Virus record (IMG/VR): IMGVR_UViG_3300045538_000441 | Location: 1-25,075 of that record | Source of the DNA: a virus | DNA: 25,075 bases | Direction: 5' to 3' (one strand) | Shown here: piece after piece, positions 11,684 to 17,078 of the stretch | Numbering within the stretch: position 1 is the stretch's first letter | Layout: the number at the start of each line of letters is the position of its first letter | The notes under the pieces: generated by a model | What the model saw: only the letters and a program-made list of their open reading frames with translations | Databases searched by the model: none | What the model was told of the DNA's origin: nothing | Translations under genes and position numbers: made by a program

Positions 11684-11711
11684 TTGACAATTAAAAAAAG
11701 TGTGGTAGTAT
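11684..11711 (+). promoter_or_regulatory. Promoter, leaderless type
   Basis: TTGACA (11684-11689), 1 nt after the CCA end of tRNA-Gln; N16; TAGTAT (11706-11711), extended TGn; ATG 6 nt later. Confidence 0.85.
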
Positions 11712-11717
11712 TTACTC

Positions 11718-11882
11718 ATGTTCGCATGTTGTGAAAACTGTTACAAGAAATACCTCACCAAAGACGGAGATGTTGATTGGGAGTTGTATTTGAAACTTGA
11801 ACCTGATCACAATCAAAACGAGGAAAATTCCACCGTCTGTAAGTGTTATTGCCACCGAGTTGATCTAACCGTTTTACATTGA
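11718..11882 (+). CDS. Small Cys-rich, probable zinc-binding protein
   Basis: 54 residues beginning MFACCENCYKKYLTKDG and ending VCKCYCHRVDLTVLH. Four to seven Cys plus a His (C4, C5, C8 and C41, C43, C45, H46) form a plausible zinc knuckle. It precedes a second small Cys protein (Lar-like). Its TGA is part of the next -35 box. Specific function unknown. Confidence 0.7.
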   Translation: MFACCENCYKKYLTKDGDVDWELYLKLEPDHNQNEENSTVCKCYCHRVDLTVLH

Positions 11883-11906
11883 CATTTAAAATAAATCTGA
11901 TATAGT
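11879..11906 (+). promoter_or_regulatory. Promoter overlapping upstream stop codon
   Basis: TTGACA (11879-11884) contains the upstream TGA; N16; TATAGT (11901-11906), extended TGn; ATG 10 nt later. Confidence 0.85.
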
Positions 11907-11916
11907 TATTCTACAA

Positions 11917-12120
11917 ATGAAATTGCACGTCGAAAAATGCCCGTTCTGTGGTTGTGATGAAGTTGAGTTCCAACGTGGAACCCCTGATAGGGAAGGTGTT
12001 CCCACACAAGCAATGTGTATTGATTGTGGTGCTTCTGGTCCAGGTGTTTATGAGAAAGACGACCGTAACTTTCTGAAGGCACTTGACGCGTGGAATGAAC
12101 GTATCATCCAAAGGCGTTAA
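11917..12120 (+). CDS. Lar-like zinc-ribbon protein (restriction alleviation family)
   Basis: 67 residues with the pattern of the Lar family: CPFCG at residues 8-12, CIDCGASGP at 34-42, and a C-terminal helix ALDAWNERI. Two CxxC pairs should bind one zinc. Characterised Lar proteins relieve type I restriction by modulating EcoKI-type methylation, but many phage members are annotated by fold alone, so anti-restriction is a hypothesis. Own promoter, no SD. Confidence 0.8.
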   Translation: MKLHVEKCPFCGCDEVEFQRGTPDREGVPTQAMCIDCGASGPGVYEKDDRNFLKALDAWNERIIQRR

Positions 12121-12121
12121 T

Positions 12122-12469
12122 ATGAAATCAAGAACCATAGTATTTAGTGTTCAATATAAGATTTTGTATAAATTTGGATCATTTCTGTCGTCCTCGTTGA
12201 GTTCTGATTCTCTTGAAGGATTACGGAAATTGATGGTTAACCGGGTCGAGAGCGCCAGAAATAACGACACCGAGGCAATTTTGTTTGAACCGATTGTAAA
12301 GACGATTATCTCAAAAACTGAAGCCCGGGGGTCTTTCGTTCAATTCGTTCCAAAGTTATCTACCGGCGTTTATTACGGAGAAGAAACGGTCAGTCAAGAA
12401 TGTTACAAACCCTTCAAGCATCGTGGGTCTGGACGGCAAGGCAACTCTCTGCAAAAGAGTTTCAAGTAG
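12122..12469 (+). CDS. Hypothetical protein whose 3' end runs into tRNA-Cys
   Basis: 115 residues starting 1 nt after the Lar-like stop (TAATATG). Begins MKSRTIVFSVQYKILYKFGS; no recognised domain. The last 17 codons lie within the tRNA-Cys gene (12418-12493) and the stop TAG is in the T-arm, so the natural C-terminus may have been replaced when the tRNA arrived. Confidence 0.6.
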   Translation: MKSRTIVFSVQYKILYKFGSFLSSSLSSDSLEGLRKLMVNRVESARNNDTEAILFEPIVKTIISKTEARGSFVQFVPKLSTGVYYGEETVSQECYKPFKHRGSGRQGNSLQKSFK

Positions 12470-12493
12470 GTTCGACTCCTACACGGTGCTCCA
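12418..12493 (+). tRNA. tRNA-Cys(GCA)
   Basis: Acceptor GCATCGT/ACGGTGC, T73, CCA. Anticodon arm ACTCT-CTGCAAA-AGAGT. T-arm GTAGG-TTCGACT-CCTAC. Overlaps the upstream coding frame by 52 nt. Confidence 0.93.
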
Positions 12494-12496
12494 TTT

Positions 12497-12679
12497 ATGA
12501 AAAGAAAATATCTGCACGTTGAAATCTCCCTTGGGTCGTTACATATTTATGCCGATGACCGGCGTTGGCCAGGAGACAAGTTGGTGACTCTTGATGAAAT
12601 TGACACTGAATGTAATCTTCACGACGTTGAAGATGGTGATGTGTGTTTCACCGTTCCGATAAACGAATTTCTTAATTGA
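12497..12679 (+). CDS. Small hypothetical protein, 60 aa
   Basis: Starts 3 nt after the tRNA-Cys CCA. Acidic, begins MKRKYLHVEISLGSLHIYAD. Probably read from upstream with the tRNA, which would require RNase processing to separate the two. Its TGA (12677-12679) is in the next -35 box. Confidence 0.65.
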   Translation: MKRKYLHVEISLGSLHIYADDRRWPGDKLVTLDEIDTECNLHDVEDGDVCFTVPINEFLN

Positions 12680-12703
12680 CTTTTTATCGTTTGGTGATAG
12701 AGT
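12676..12703 (+). promoter_or_regulatory. Promoter overlapping upstream stop codon
   Basis: TTGACT (12676-12681) with the upstream TGA; N16; TAGAGT (12698-12703), extended TGn; start codon GTG 8 nt later. Confidence 0.85.
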
Positions 12704-12711
12704 TGTCCTAC

Positions 12712-12894
12712 GTGAATGACACTGTTTATAGATCGAAAAATGGAACTCGGTGGAGATTCCTCTCAGAAGGTTACGGTGGGTTCGCTGGATTCAATGAATA
12801 CGTCCGAGTGAAGGATGGACACCGACTCTACCACAGAGTAGAGGAAATGGTGGAAGAATCAGAGTGGTTGAAGAATCGTAAGACAAAGAGTTAA
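12712..12894 (+). CDS. Small hypothetical protein, GTG start
   Basis: 60 residues. GTG 12712 is chosen because it lies 8 nt after the -10, where other genes have ATG; the frame upstream of it is the promoter. Reads (M)NDTVYRSKNGTRWRFLSEGY, a small beta-rich protein with a charged helical tail. A GTG on a leaderless mRNA would be unusual; a start at the internal ATG 12718 is out of frame. Confidence 0.65.
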   Translation: MNDTVYRSKNGTRWRFLSEGYGGFAGFNEYVRVKDGHRLYHRVEEMVEESEWLKNRKTKS

Positions 12895-12895
12895 T

Positions 12896-13252
12896 ATGAA
12901 GATATACAATTACGGCGTCAACAACGGATCCGATATTCACGTCTGTCATGTAAATTGTTGTTTCCGGCATAAATCAAAGGTCGAACCAATCTCAAATATC
13001 GTAGAATCCGTGACGTCATGTATCGACGACGCCACTGAACTTTATAAACGAAAAGCTTTGGCACTGAAAGTATATTACTGGCATCTTAACTTTTGGTTAG
13101 AGTCAGAGAATATGGATGATCTTAAAAAAGATGTCAAGACTGTGGCCGACTTGCTCTTAAAAATTGATCTTGACGACGGTTCCGTGGAATTTGAATTTGA
13201 AACCATTCACAATACTATGAATATGGAGATTAGAAATGAAAGCAAACGTTGA
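12896..13252 (+). CDS. Hypothetical protein, 118 aa
   Basis: Starts 1 nt after the previous TAA. Begins MKIYNYGVNNGSDIHVCHVN with an early Cys/His cluster (HVCHVNCCFRHK, residues 15-26), then a helical acidic region. No family recognised. Overlaps the next gene by 17 nt. Confidence 0.65.
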   Translation: MKIYNYGVNNGSDIHVCHVNCCFRHKSKVEPISNIVESVTSCIDDATELYKRKALALKVYYWHLNFWLESENMDDLKKDVKTVADLLLKIDLDDGSVEFEFETIHNTMNMEIRNESKR

Positions 13253-13445
13253 AGCATGGCTACACGGTAATGAAGATGGTTGGGATGATGGTTATCATGA
13301 CCGCCCACGCCGCCCACTTAAAGACACGTTTACGTTTCCTGTGAATTGGACGGATGATGAAAAGAAAAGTTATATCCGAGGATATGACAGTGGGTTTGAT
13401 GAATCATCAAACCCTGGGTTTGATGATGAACGTTGGAACTGTTGA
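13236..13445 (+). CDS. Small acidic protein with G-x-x-x-G repeats
   Basis: 69 residues. Two similar segments, HGNEDGWDDGYHDRPRRP (10-27) and YIRGYDSGFDE (46-56), separated by DEKK. The paired Gly/Trp/Tyr pattern recalls the ribosome modulation factor group, but the match is loose. Starts inside the upstream gene, so probably translationally coupled. Confidence 0.6.
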   Translation: MKANVEAWLHGNEDGWDDGYHDRPRRPLKDTFTFPVNWTDDEKKSYIRGYDSGFDESSNPGFDDERWNC

Positions 13446-13453
13446 TTTAGATT

Positions 13454-13543
13454 GCAAGTGTTCGCTTAGTTGGCCGAAAGCACCCGGCTTTTAACCGGGA
13501 GAGTAATACTCCATCGTGGGTTCAAATCCCACCACTTGCACCA
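13454..13543 (+). tRNA. tRNA-Lys(TTT) with long variable arm, copy 2
   Basis: Perfect acceptor GCAAGTG/CACTTGC, A73, CCA. Anticodon arm CCCGG-CTTTTAA-CCGGG. 16-nt variable region with GAG-TAATA-CTC. D-arm with TTGGCCGA; T-arm GTGGG-TTCAAAT-CCCAC. Paralog of the gene at 9574. Confidence 0.9.
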
Positions 13544-13572
13544 TTCGAGTTCAAGTCTCGCCAGAGTCACCA
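13544..13572 (+). pseudogene. 3' fragment of a tRNA
   Basis: Contains CGAG-TTCAAGT-CTCG, then the acceptor 3' strand and ACCA, but no 5' half. Directly follows the CCA of tRNA-Lys, as expected for a deletion or recombination scar. Confidence 0.7.
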
Positions 13573-13577
13573 ATTTT

Positions 13578-13814
13578 ATGTGGGAAAAAATTACAAAAGA
13601 ATTAGTCTGCAATAGAGAAGGTGGCTGCACTCATATTTTTGATGAGTCTAATCTAAGGGCCAGCCTGCGCTCCTATTTGAGTGACGAAAGCAGGAGCCGA
13701 TACGGTGGTGAGAATTTCTCCACAGATAAATGCTTCATAAACGGGATACAATGGCACTTAGATGGTTTGAAGTGTTTGTTGATTTCCCTTGACGGCAAGG
13801 CCAAACAGGACTAA
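13578..13814 (+). CDS. Small hypothetical protein, 78 aa
   Basis: ATG 13578 is preferred; the longer frame would run through tRNA-Lys. Begins MWEKITKELVCNREGGCTHI with four Cys in all. No family recognised and no SD. Confidence 0.6.
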   Translation: MWEKITKELVCNREGGCTHIFDESNLRASLRSYLSDESRSRYGGENFSTDKCFINGIQWHLDGLKCLLISLDGKAKQD

Positions 13815-13936
13815 GATATTTTGGTGGGTGTGGGGAACAAAACGACGGGCGCTCCTTCGGGACTCCGTTCAGGCAGAGACAAAGCGGCGGGAGCCTTACA
13901 AAACTCTGTGCAATTTTGCGGGAGATTAGTTGAATA
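13815..13936 (+). other. GC-rich non-coding stretch, possible structured RNA
   Basis: No credible ORF. Short inverted repeats are present (CTCCTTCGGGACTCCG; GGGAG...CTCTG), and the composition is closer to an RNA gene than to the flanking coding sequence. It does not match the seven-copy element. Confidence 0.3.
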
Positions 13937-13956
13937 GTGCAATTGCACCATTTTTG
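13937..13956 (+). terminator. Possible terminator (palindrome plus T-run)
   Basis: GTGCAATTGCAC palindrome (13937-13948) followed by catttttg. The stem is short (4 bp if a 4-nt loop is allowed). Confidence 0.4.
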
Positions 13957-13987
13957 TTCTTTGACGGTTGAGATAACCAACGTAGGC

Positions 13988-14170
13988 GTGGATCAATGTC
14001 GGTTTGTTACCAGCACCACGATTACCTATAGGCTTCGTAGCCCACTACGACAGTACTCTCCGTCATGGTTTTATTTGAATGAAGACCGTGGAGGCAACAA
14101 CCTCTATGAATCAGCTGAAATGTGGTATCCGGTAAACTTCATTCATCACGGTCAATTAATTCAATGGTAG
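13988..14170 (+). CDS. Hypothetical protein ending in the D-loop of tRNA-Ile
   Basis: 60 residues if GTG 13988 is used; the frame is open to 13937. A TTGACG-N16-TAGGCG promoter-like pair (13961-13988) overlaps this GTG, so the start is uncertain. The sequence (VDQCRFVTSTTITYRLRSPL) has no known family. The stop TAG (14168-14170) is the TAG of the tRNA-Ile D-loop. Confidence 0.45.
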   Translation: MDQCRFVTSTTITYRLRSPLRQYSPSWFYLNEDRGGNNLYESAEMWYPVNFIHHGQLIQW

Positions 14171-14220
14171 AATGGAGTCTTGATAAGGCTTTCACGAAGG
14201 TTCGATTCCTTCATTGACTA
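14150..14220 (+). tRNA. tRNA-Ile(GAT)
   Basis: Acceptor GGTCAAT/ATTGACT, A73. Anticodon arm GAGTC-TTGATAA-GGCTT. T-arm GAAGG-TTCGATT-CCTTC. CCA not encoded. Confidence 0.9.
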
Positions 14221-14234
14221 CAGAAACTTCGTGG

Positions 14235-14262
14235 TTGACAATCTTATAAAAAGTGATAGAGT
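14235..14262 (+). promoter_or_regulatory. Promoter, leaderless type
   Basis: TTGACA (14235-14240), N16, TAGAGT (14257-14262), extended TGn; ATG 8 nt later. Confidence 0.85.
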
Positions 14263-14270
14263 TGTCCTAC

Positions 14271-14474
14271 ATGAGACATCCAGCTGACATTGTAAAGAAC
14301 ATCGACGAAATCCTCACCGTATTGGACGGCGCTGACCCAAAGGGTGCCAGCCTCGAAAACTACGACGCACTCCACGCCATCCGACATGTTTTAGGCCGAA
14401 AGAGTAAGTGGGAAGTCATCGGTGAAGCAACGCGATTTAAACGTCGGTTGAAGAAGAATTCGGTCACGGTATAA
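14271..14474 (+). CDS. Small hypothetical protein, 67 aa
   Basis: ATG 14271 is set by the promoter; the in-frame ATG upstream (14253) lies in the promoter spacer. Begins MRHPADIVKNIDEILTVLDG; helical, with a basic end (FKRRLKKNS). Function unknown. Confidence 0.7.
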   Translation: MRHPADIVKNIDEILTVLDGADPKGASLENYDALHAIRHVLGRKSKWEVIGEATRFKRRLKKNSVTV

Positions 14475-14489
14475 ATCAAACACAAAATT

Positions 14490-14687
14490 ATGGCACGAGA
14501 AAACATCTACGACAGTAACAGCTCACTCCGAGGTTCACTTGTCACCGAATCCAATGGTGACGTGAGGGTGTATAACAAGTATTCTCAACTGGTCGGAGTC
14601 TGGCGAGAAAGCGCTGGTAAGGCTTACGATGCCAATTCCCGCCTCATCGGTTCATCCATCGCAATGATTTATTCGCTTCTCGATTGA
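14490..14687 (+). CDS. Small beta-repeat protein (three YD-like repeats)
   Basis: 65 residues carrying three imperfect repeats: IYDSNSSLRGSL, VYNKYSQLVGVW and AYDANSRLIGSS, spaced about 20 residues apart. This resembles short YD/Gly-turn beta repeats found in other phage small proteins. Starts MARENIYDSN, 15 nt after the previous stop; no SD. Its TGA (14685-14687) lies in the next -35 box. Confidence 0.7.
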   Translation: MARENIYDSNSSLRGSLVTESNGDVRVYNKYSQLVGVWRESAGKAYDANSRLIGSSIAMIYSLLD

Positions 14688-14711
14688 CATTTTATCATTA
14701 ACTGATACAGT
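14684..14711 (+). promoter_or_regulatory. Promoter overlapping upstream stop codon
   Basis: TTGACA (14684-14689) containing the upstream TGA; N16; TACAGT (14706-14711), extended TGn; ATG 8 nt later. Confidence 0.85.
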
Positions 14712-14719
14712 TATCTCAC

Positions 14720-14932
14720 ATGAATGACCTAATTAAAGCCCTTACGATTCTCGCCAAATACAACGGTTTGGGGGAGGAATACGCTCCAACTCATTGTGAA
14801 CACGATGAACTCATCGTCAACGGCGTCGAGTGGGATGAACTATCCGACGAGGATAAGAAGGCGTTGGACGAGTTGGGATTCCACGAAGGAGAATATTATG
14901 GTGTGTCATCTTTTCGGTTTGGTAGTAATTAA
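14720..14932 (+). CDS. Small acidic protein, 70 aa
   Basis: Very acidic (DELIVNGVEWDELSDEDKKA), with the ELSDEDKKALDELGF pattern of a short helical domain. No known family. Leaderless type start. A tRNA follows 6 nt after its TAA. Confidence 0.7.
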   Translation: MNDLIKALTILAKYNGLGEEYAPTHCEHDELIVNGVEWDELSDEDKKALDELGFHEGEYYGVSSFRFGSN

Positions 14933-14938
14933 CTAATT

Positions 14939-15014
14939 GGCCCGAAGCTTAAATCTTTGTATAAGCGCCCGCCTCATAAGCGGAAGAGAGCCAGGACGAG
15001 TGCTGGTCGGGCCA
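14939..15014 (+). tRNA. tRNA-Met/Ile2(CAT)-like with aberrant D- and T-loops
   Basis: Acceptor GGCCCGA/TCGGGCC, A73. D-stem CTTA/TAAG. Anticodon arm CCGC-CTCATAA-GCGG. The D-loop (AATCTTTGTA) has no GG, and the T-arm CCAG-GACGAGTG-CTGG has no TTC. The antisense strand is also the 3' end of the endonuclease gene at 14949-15776. Confidence 0.65.
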
Positions 15015-15776
15015 ACATTTCCAACCTTTCGAGGTTAAACCCCTCAAAAGTCGTTTGTAACTTACTTTATCAAACTCCCACCATTCTTTCCGACTAAGAG
15101 TTTTTTGTTCATTTGTCTCGACATTGAACGCGGTGATAGGAGGTTTTCTAGGTTTTTGAAATTTAAGTTTGACCTCCGGACGATTTAGACACTTCAATGA
15201 AGTTTCACGTCTTCGTTCAGATGTATAATTTGATGGAGAGGTAAGTTTGTGTTTTCGTTTAGAAATACGAGAAACATATTCATGAGGAAGTTTTAGACGT
15301 TTCCCCTTATTGTAAGGAACGATTCCCTTCAGTGTCTTGCTTATCAATCGTTTAAAATGTTCCGGGTATCCAACGGACCAACCATTTTTGACATATTCAC
15401 CGACTGAGTCAGGTGATACTATAGTTCGGATTTCATTTTTAAAAATCCATTTTTTACCTTTAGTTCCATTAGTTCGTGATGTGGAACCACCTTGACCGAT
15501 TTCTTCAATCATGTTCATCCAGTCATCACTTTGAACGATGTTAAATTTGATGCTGTATTCCAATGAGATCTTACTGAATGTGGCGGTTTCGGATTCTGGA
15601 CATTTATAAAGAATTTCAGTGGTGAAATCAAATCCATGTTCTTTTAAATGGGGTTTCCAAATGAGGCCTGATCCGCAGTATTTTATCGCTTTCTTATCCG
15701 TGGTTGTCAGTTTCTTACACAGATATTTCTTACCCGTAAGATTGTGGGTTTTTATCATTAAATAAAGATACTTCAT
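14949..15776 (-). CDS. GIY-YIG/Seg-like homing endonuclease with NUMOD-type C-terminus
   Basis: 275 residues from ATG 15776. The N-terminus MKYLYLMIKTHNLTGKKYLC, then KYCGSGLIWKPHLKEHG, is the form used by a phage group of GIY-YIG-related nucleases. Later segments WIFKNEIRTIVSPDS and SKTLKGIVPYNKGKR resemble NUMOD DNA-binding repeats. The ATG overlaps the stop of a small upstream gene (ATGA). It runs antisense to the tRNA array, and its last 22 codons are the complement of the tRNA at 14939, suggesting insertion next to that tRNA. Confidence 0.75.
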   Translation of the reverse strand: MKYLYLMIKTHNLTGKKYLCKKLTTTDKKAIKYCGSGLIWKPHLKEHGFDFTTEILYKCPESETATFSKISLEYSIKFNIVQSDDWMNMIEEIGQGGSTSRTNGTKGKKWIFKNEIRTIVSPDSVGEYVKNGWSVGYPEHFKRLISKTLKGIVPYNKGKRLKLPHEYVSRISKRKHKLTSPSNYTSERRRETSLKCLNRPEVKLKFQKPRKPPITAFNVETNEQKTLSRKEWWEFDKVSYKRLLRGLTSKGWKCWPDQHSSWLSSAYEAGAYTKI

Positions 15777-15916
15777 TTGGCGTCTTTGTTTTGATAGTAT
15801 CTGTCGAGGTTCTCTTTTTTGAGACGTTCGTGATGTTTCCAATAATGTCTCATCTGACGTTCACGTCTCGCTTGACATTTTTCTTCTTCGGTGGTATATT
15901 TTTTGAATCTTCCCAT
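15773..15916 (-). CDS. Small basic helical protein preceding the endonuclease
   Basis: 47 residues: MGRFKKYTTEEEKCQARRER, then RHYWKHHERLKKENLDRYY. The W/Y-x-x-H/N-x-E-R-x-K pattern is common in DNA-binding coiled segments of mobile-element proteins. The stop overlaps the endonuclease start (ATGA), so the two are coupled; it may be a separated N-terminal domain. Confidence 0.6.
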   Translation of the reverse strand: MGRFKKYTTEEEKCQARRERQMRHYWKHHERLKKENLDRYYQNKDAK

Positions 15917-15987
15917 GTGGGAATACATAGTGTTCTACGAACTTAAAAGTTCAATAAAAGTAGAACAAGTTCTTTTAAAACAATTTA

Positions 15988-16158
15988 CCAGTGGATAGAT
16001 CCAATGCAAAACGACTAAGTCTCGGATGTGTTGGAGAATAATTAGGTTTTCTTTACTAAAAAAACTCACGGTTTTCGGTCTTGATAATTGACCGAGTTGT
16101 GGATGGTTCCCGCAATCTGTATCATCCGGAGAAGTTTTTTCCTGTGAAATCCCACTGG
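15988..16158 (+). ncRNA. Structured RNA element, copy G (longest)
   Basis: Ends CCAGTGG-AT-AGATCC / CTGTGAA-AT-C-CCACTGG: a 7-bp outer stem. Inside: AACTC...GAGTT with CGGTC-TTGATAATT-GACCG, and GGATG...CATCC. 9 nt before copy E. Confidence 0.7.
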
Positions 16159-16167
16159 ACACTTTCA

Positions 16168-16298
16168 GACGGATAGACGTGAAAGGCCCACTTACAAGTG
16201 GGATGAGTAATGGAATTGGTTGACAAGCGTTAGTAGACAAGACTGCCGCCGGCTGCGAAGGCAGAGTTTACATGAATGCATACCAGTGAAATCCCGTC
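16168..16298 (+). ncRNA. Structured RNA element, copy E (long form)
   Basis: Ends GACGG-AT-AGACGTGAAAGG / GTGAA-AT-C-CCGTC. Inside: CCCACTT/AAGTGGG hairpin, GATGAGTAA, then GGT/ACC, GCGT/ATGC, GTAGAC/GTTTAC and CTGCC/GGCAG stems topped by CGGCTGCGAA. Base pairs differ from copy D but remain paired. Confidence 0.8.
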
Positions 16299-16307
16299 GG
16301 TCTTTAT

Positions 16308-16390
16308 TGCTGCGTCGCATAGTGGCCGATTGCACTGCCCTCATAAAGCAGAATAACACATCGTCGGTTCGAATCCGACCGCAGCAACCA
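16308..16390 (+). tRNA. tRNA-Met or Ile2(CAT), 11-nt variable region
   Basis: Acceptor TGCTGCG/CGCAGCA, A73, CCA. Anticodon loop CTCATAA with stem CTGC/GCAG. Variable region AATAACACATC. D-arm GCATAGTGGCCGATTGC resembles that of tRNA-Thr(TGT) at 11134. Met versus lysidine-modified Ile cannot be told from sequence. Confidence 0.88.
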
Positions 16391-16474
16391 CACCGTTCAT
16401 CCTTTTAACATTTTCGAGATGTTTATTTGAGTCGAAGGAGAAATGATTGACAGACTCGAAACGGTGTTTATAGC

Positions 16475-16552
16475 GGGCTCGTGGTGAAACTGGATATCAT
16501 CCTTGGCCTCGAACCAAGAGTTTTGGGGGTTCAAATCCCTCCGGGCCTACCA
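16475..16552 (+). tRNA. tRNA-Arg(TCG) with C33
   Basis: Acceptor GGGCTCG/CGGGCCT, A73, CCA. D-arm GTGA/TCAT with an Arg-like loop (AACTGGATA). Anticodon arm CTTGG-CCTCGAA-CCAAG: TCG at 34-36 but C, not U, at 33. T-loop TTCAAAT. Confidence 0.85.
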
Positions 16553-16580
16553 GTTTGTGAAAGAGATGAAGGTTGGAAAA

Positions 16581-16649
16581 TAGATATTGATGTAACGGTA
16601 GCCTGGCTGCCCGTAAGCGGCTCGAGTGGTTCGACTCCACATGTTTCAT
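16581..16649 (+). pseudogene. Degenerate tRNA-Thr(CGT)-like sequence
   Basis: D-region (TGATGTAACGGTAGCCT) matches tRNA-Thr(GGT) at 16848. Anticodon stem GCTGC/GCGGC closes a 6-nt loop CCGTAA. The T-arm GTGG-TTCGACT-CCAC is good, but no 5' acceptor strand pairs with the 3' end. Confidence 0.55.
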
Positions 16650-16679
16650 TGACCAAATGTAGTAACTCAGTTCACGAGA

Positions 16680-16758
16680 ATCCGATAGATCCTATCTGGG
16701 AGGTACCCCCAGAGGAGAACAACAAAACGGCTGCATGGCGGCCGCGTGAAATCCGGAT
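16680..16758 (+). ncRNA. Structured RNA element, copy F
   Basis: Ends ATCCG-AT-AGATCC / GCGTGAA-AT-C-CGGAT. Contains the palindromic repeat CTGGGAGGTACCCCCAG as an internal hairpin and a GCTGCATGGCGGC arm. Confidence 0.65.
16696..16712. repeat. Palindromic repeat (copy 1 of 4)
   Basis: CTGGGAGGTACCCCCAG; CTGGG pairs with CCCAG. Here it forms an internal hairpin of the structured RNA copy F. Confidence 0.6.
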
Positions 16759-16768
16759 CAATTTTCTC

Positions 16769-16843
16769 TACGACGATGGTGTAGCGGTAACATAGCCGGC
16801 CAAATAATTGCCGGAGTCAGAGGTTCGAACCCTCTCGTTGTAG
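16769..16843 (+). tRNA. tRNA-like gene with a 9-nt anticodon loop
   Basis: Acceptor TACGACG/CGTTGTA, G73; D-arm GGTG...ACAT with GG; T-arm AGAGG-TTCGAAC-CCTCT canonical. The anticodon stem CCGGC/GCCGG closes a 9-nt loop CAAATAATT with no U33, so no isotype can be given. Confidence 0.65.
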
Positions 16844-16847
16844 TGAT

Positions 16848-16919
16848 GCCTCCTTGATGTTAATGGTAGCCTACTTCACCGGTAATGAAGTTGACAGAGT
16901 TCGATTCTCTGAGGAGGCT
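16848..16919 (+). tRNA. tRNA-Thr(GGT) with C33
   Basis: Acceptor GCCTCCT/AGGAGGC, T73. Anticodon arm CTTCA-CCGGTAA-TGAAG (C33). T-arm CAGAG-TTCGATT-CTCTG. CCA not encoded. Confidence 0.88.
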
Positions 16920-16930
16920 CTTTCGGAAAT

Positions 16931-17017
16931 GCCCATGTAACCGTAACTGGTAACGGCCCCGTTTCGTAAACGGGAGGAGAAATCCGCCTGCAGGTTCGAC
17001 TCCTGCCATGGGCTCCA
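16931..17017 (+). tRNA. tRNA-Thr(CGT) with long variable arm
   Basis: Acceptor GCCCATG/CATGGGC, T73, CCA. D-stem CCGT/ACGG. Anticodon arm CCCGT-TTCGTAA-ACGGG. 15-nt variable region with GGA-GAAA-TCC. T-arm GCAGG-TTCGACT-CCTGC. Confidence 0.92.
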
Positions 17018-17027
17018 GAAACAAACT

Positions 17028-17063
17028 AACCGACCAAGTATATTCACTTAGGTCGGTTTTTTT
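17028..17063 (+). terminator. Strong terminator closing the tRNA array
   Basis: AACCGACC (17028-17035) / GGTCGGTT (17051-17058), inner AGT/ACT, then a T-run to 17063. Confidence 0.93.
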
Positions 17064-17078
17064 GTGTCCATTTGCCTT

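Noticed and set aside
16447-16474. TTGACA-N16-TATAGC upstream of tRNA-Arg(TCG)
   Set aside because: The -10-like box ends directly at the tRNA 5' end, so +1 would fall inside the acceptor stem; probably chance.
9455-16758. Interpretation of the seven-copy RNA as hammerhead or HDV-like ribozyme
   Set aside because: No CTGATGA/GAAA core in hammerhead order, and the outer ends pair with each other, unlike the nested HDV topology; kept as an unidentified structured RNA.
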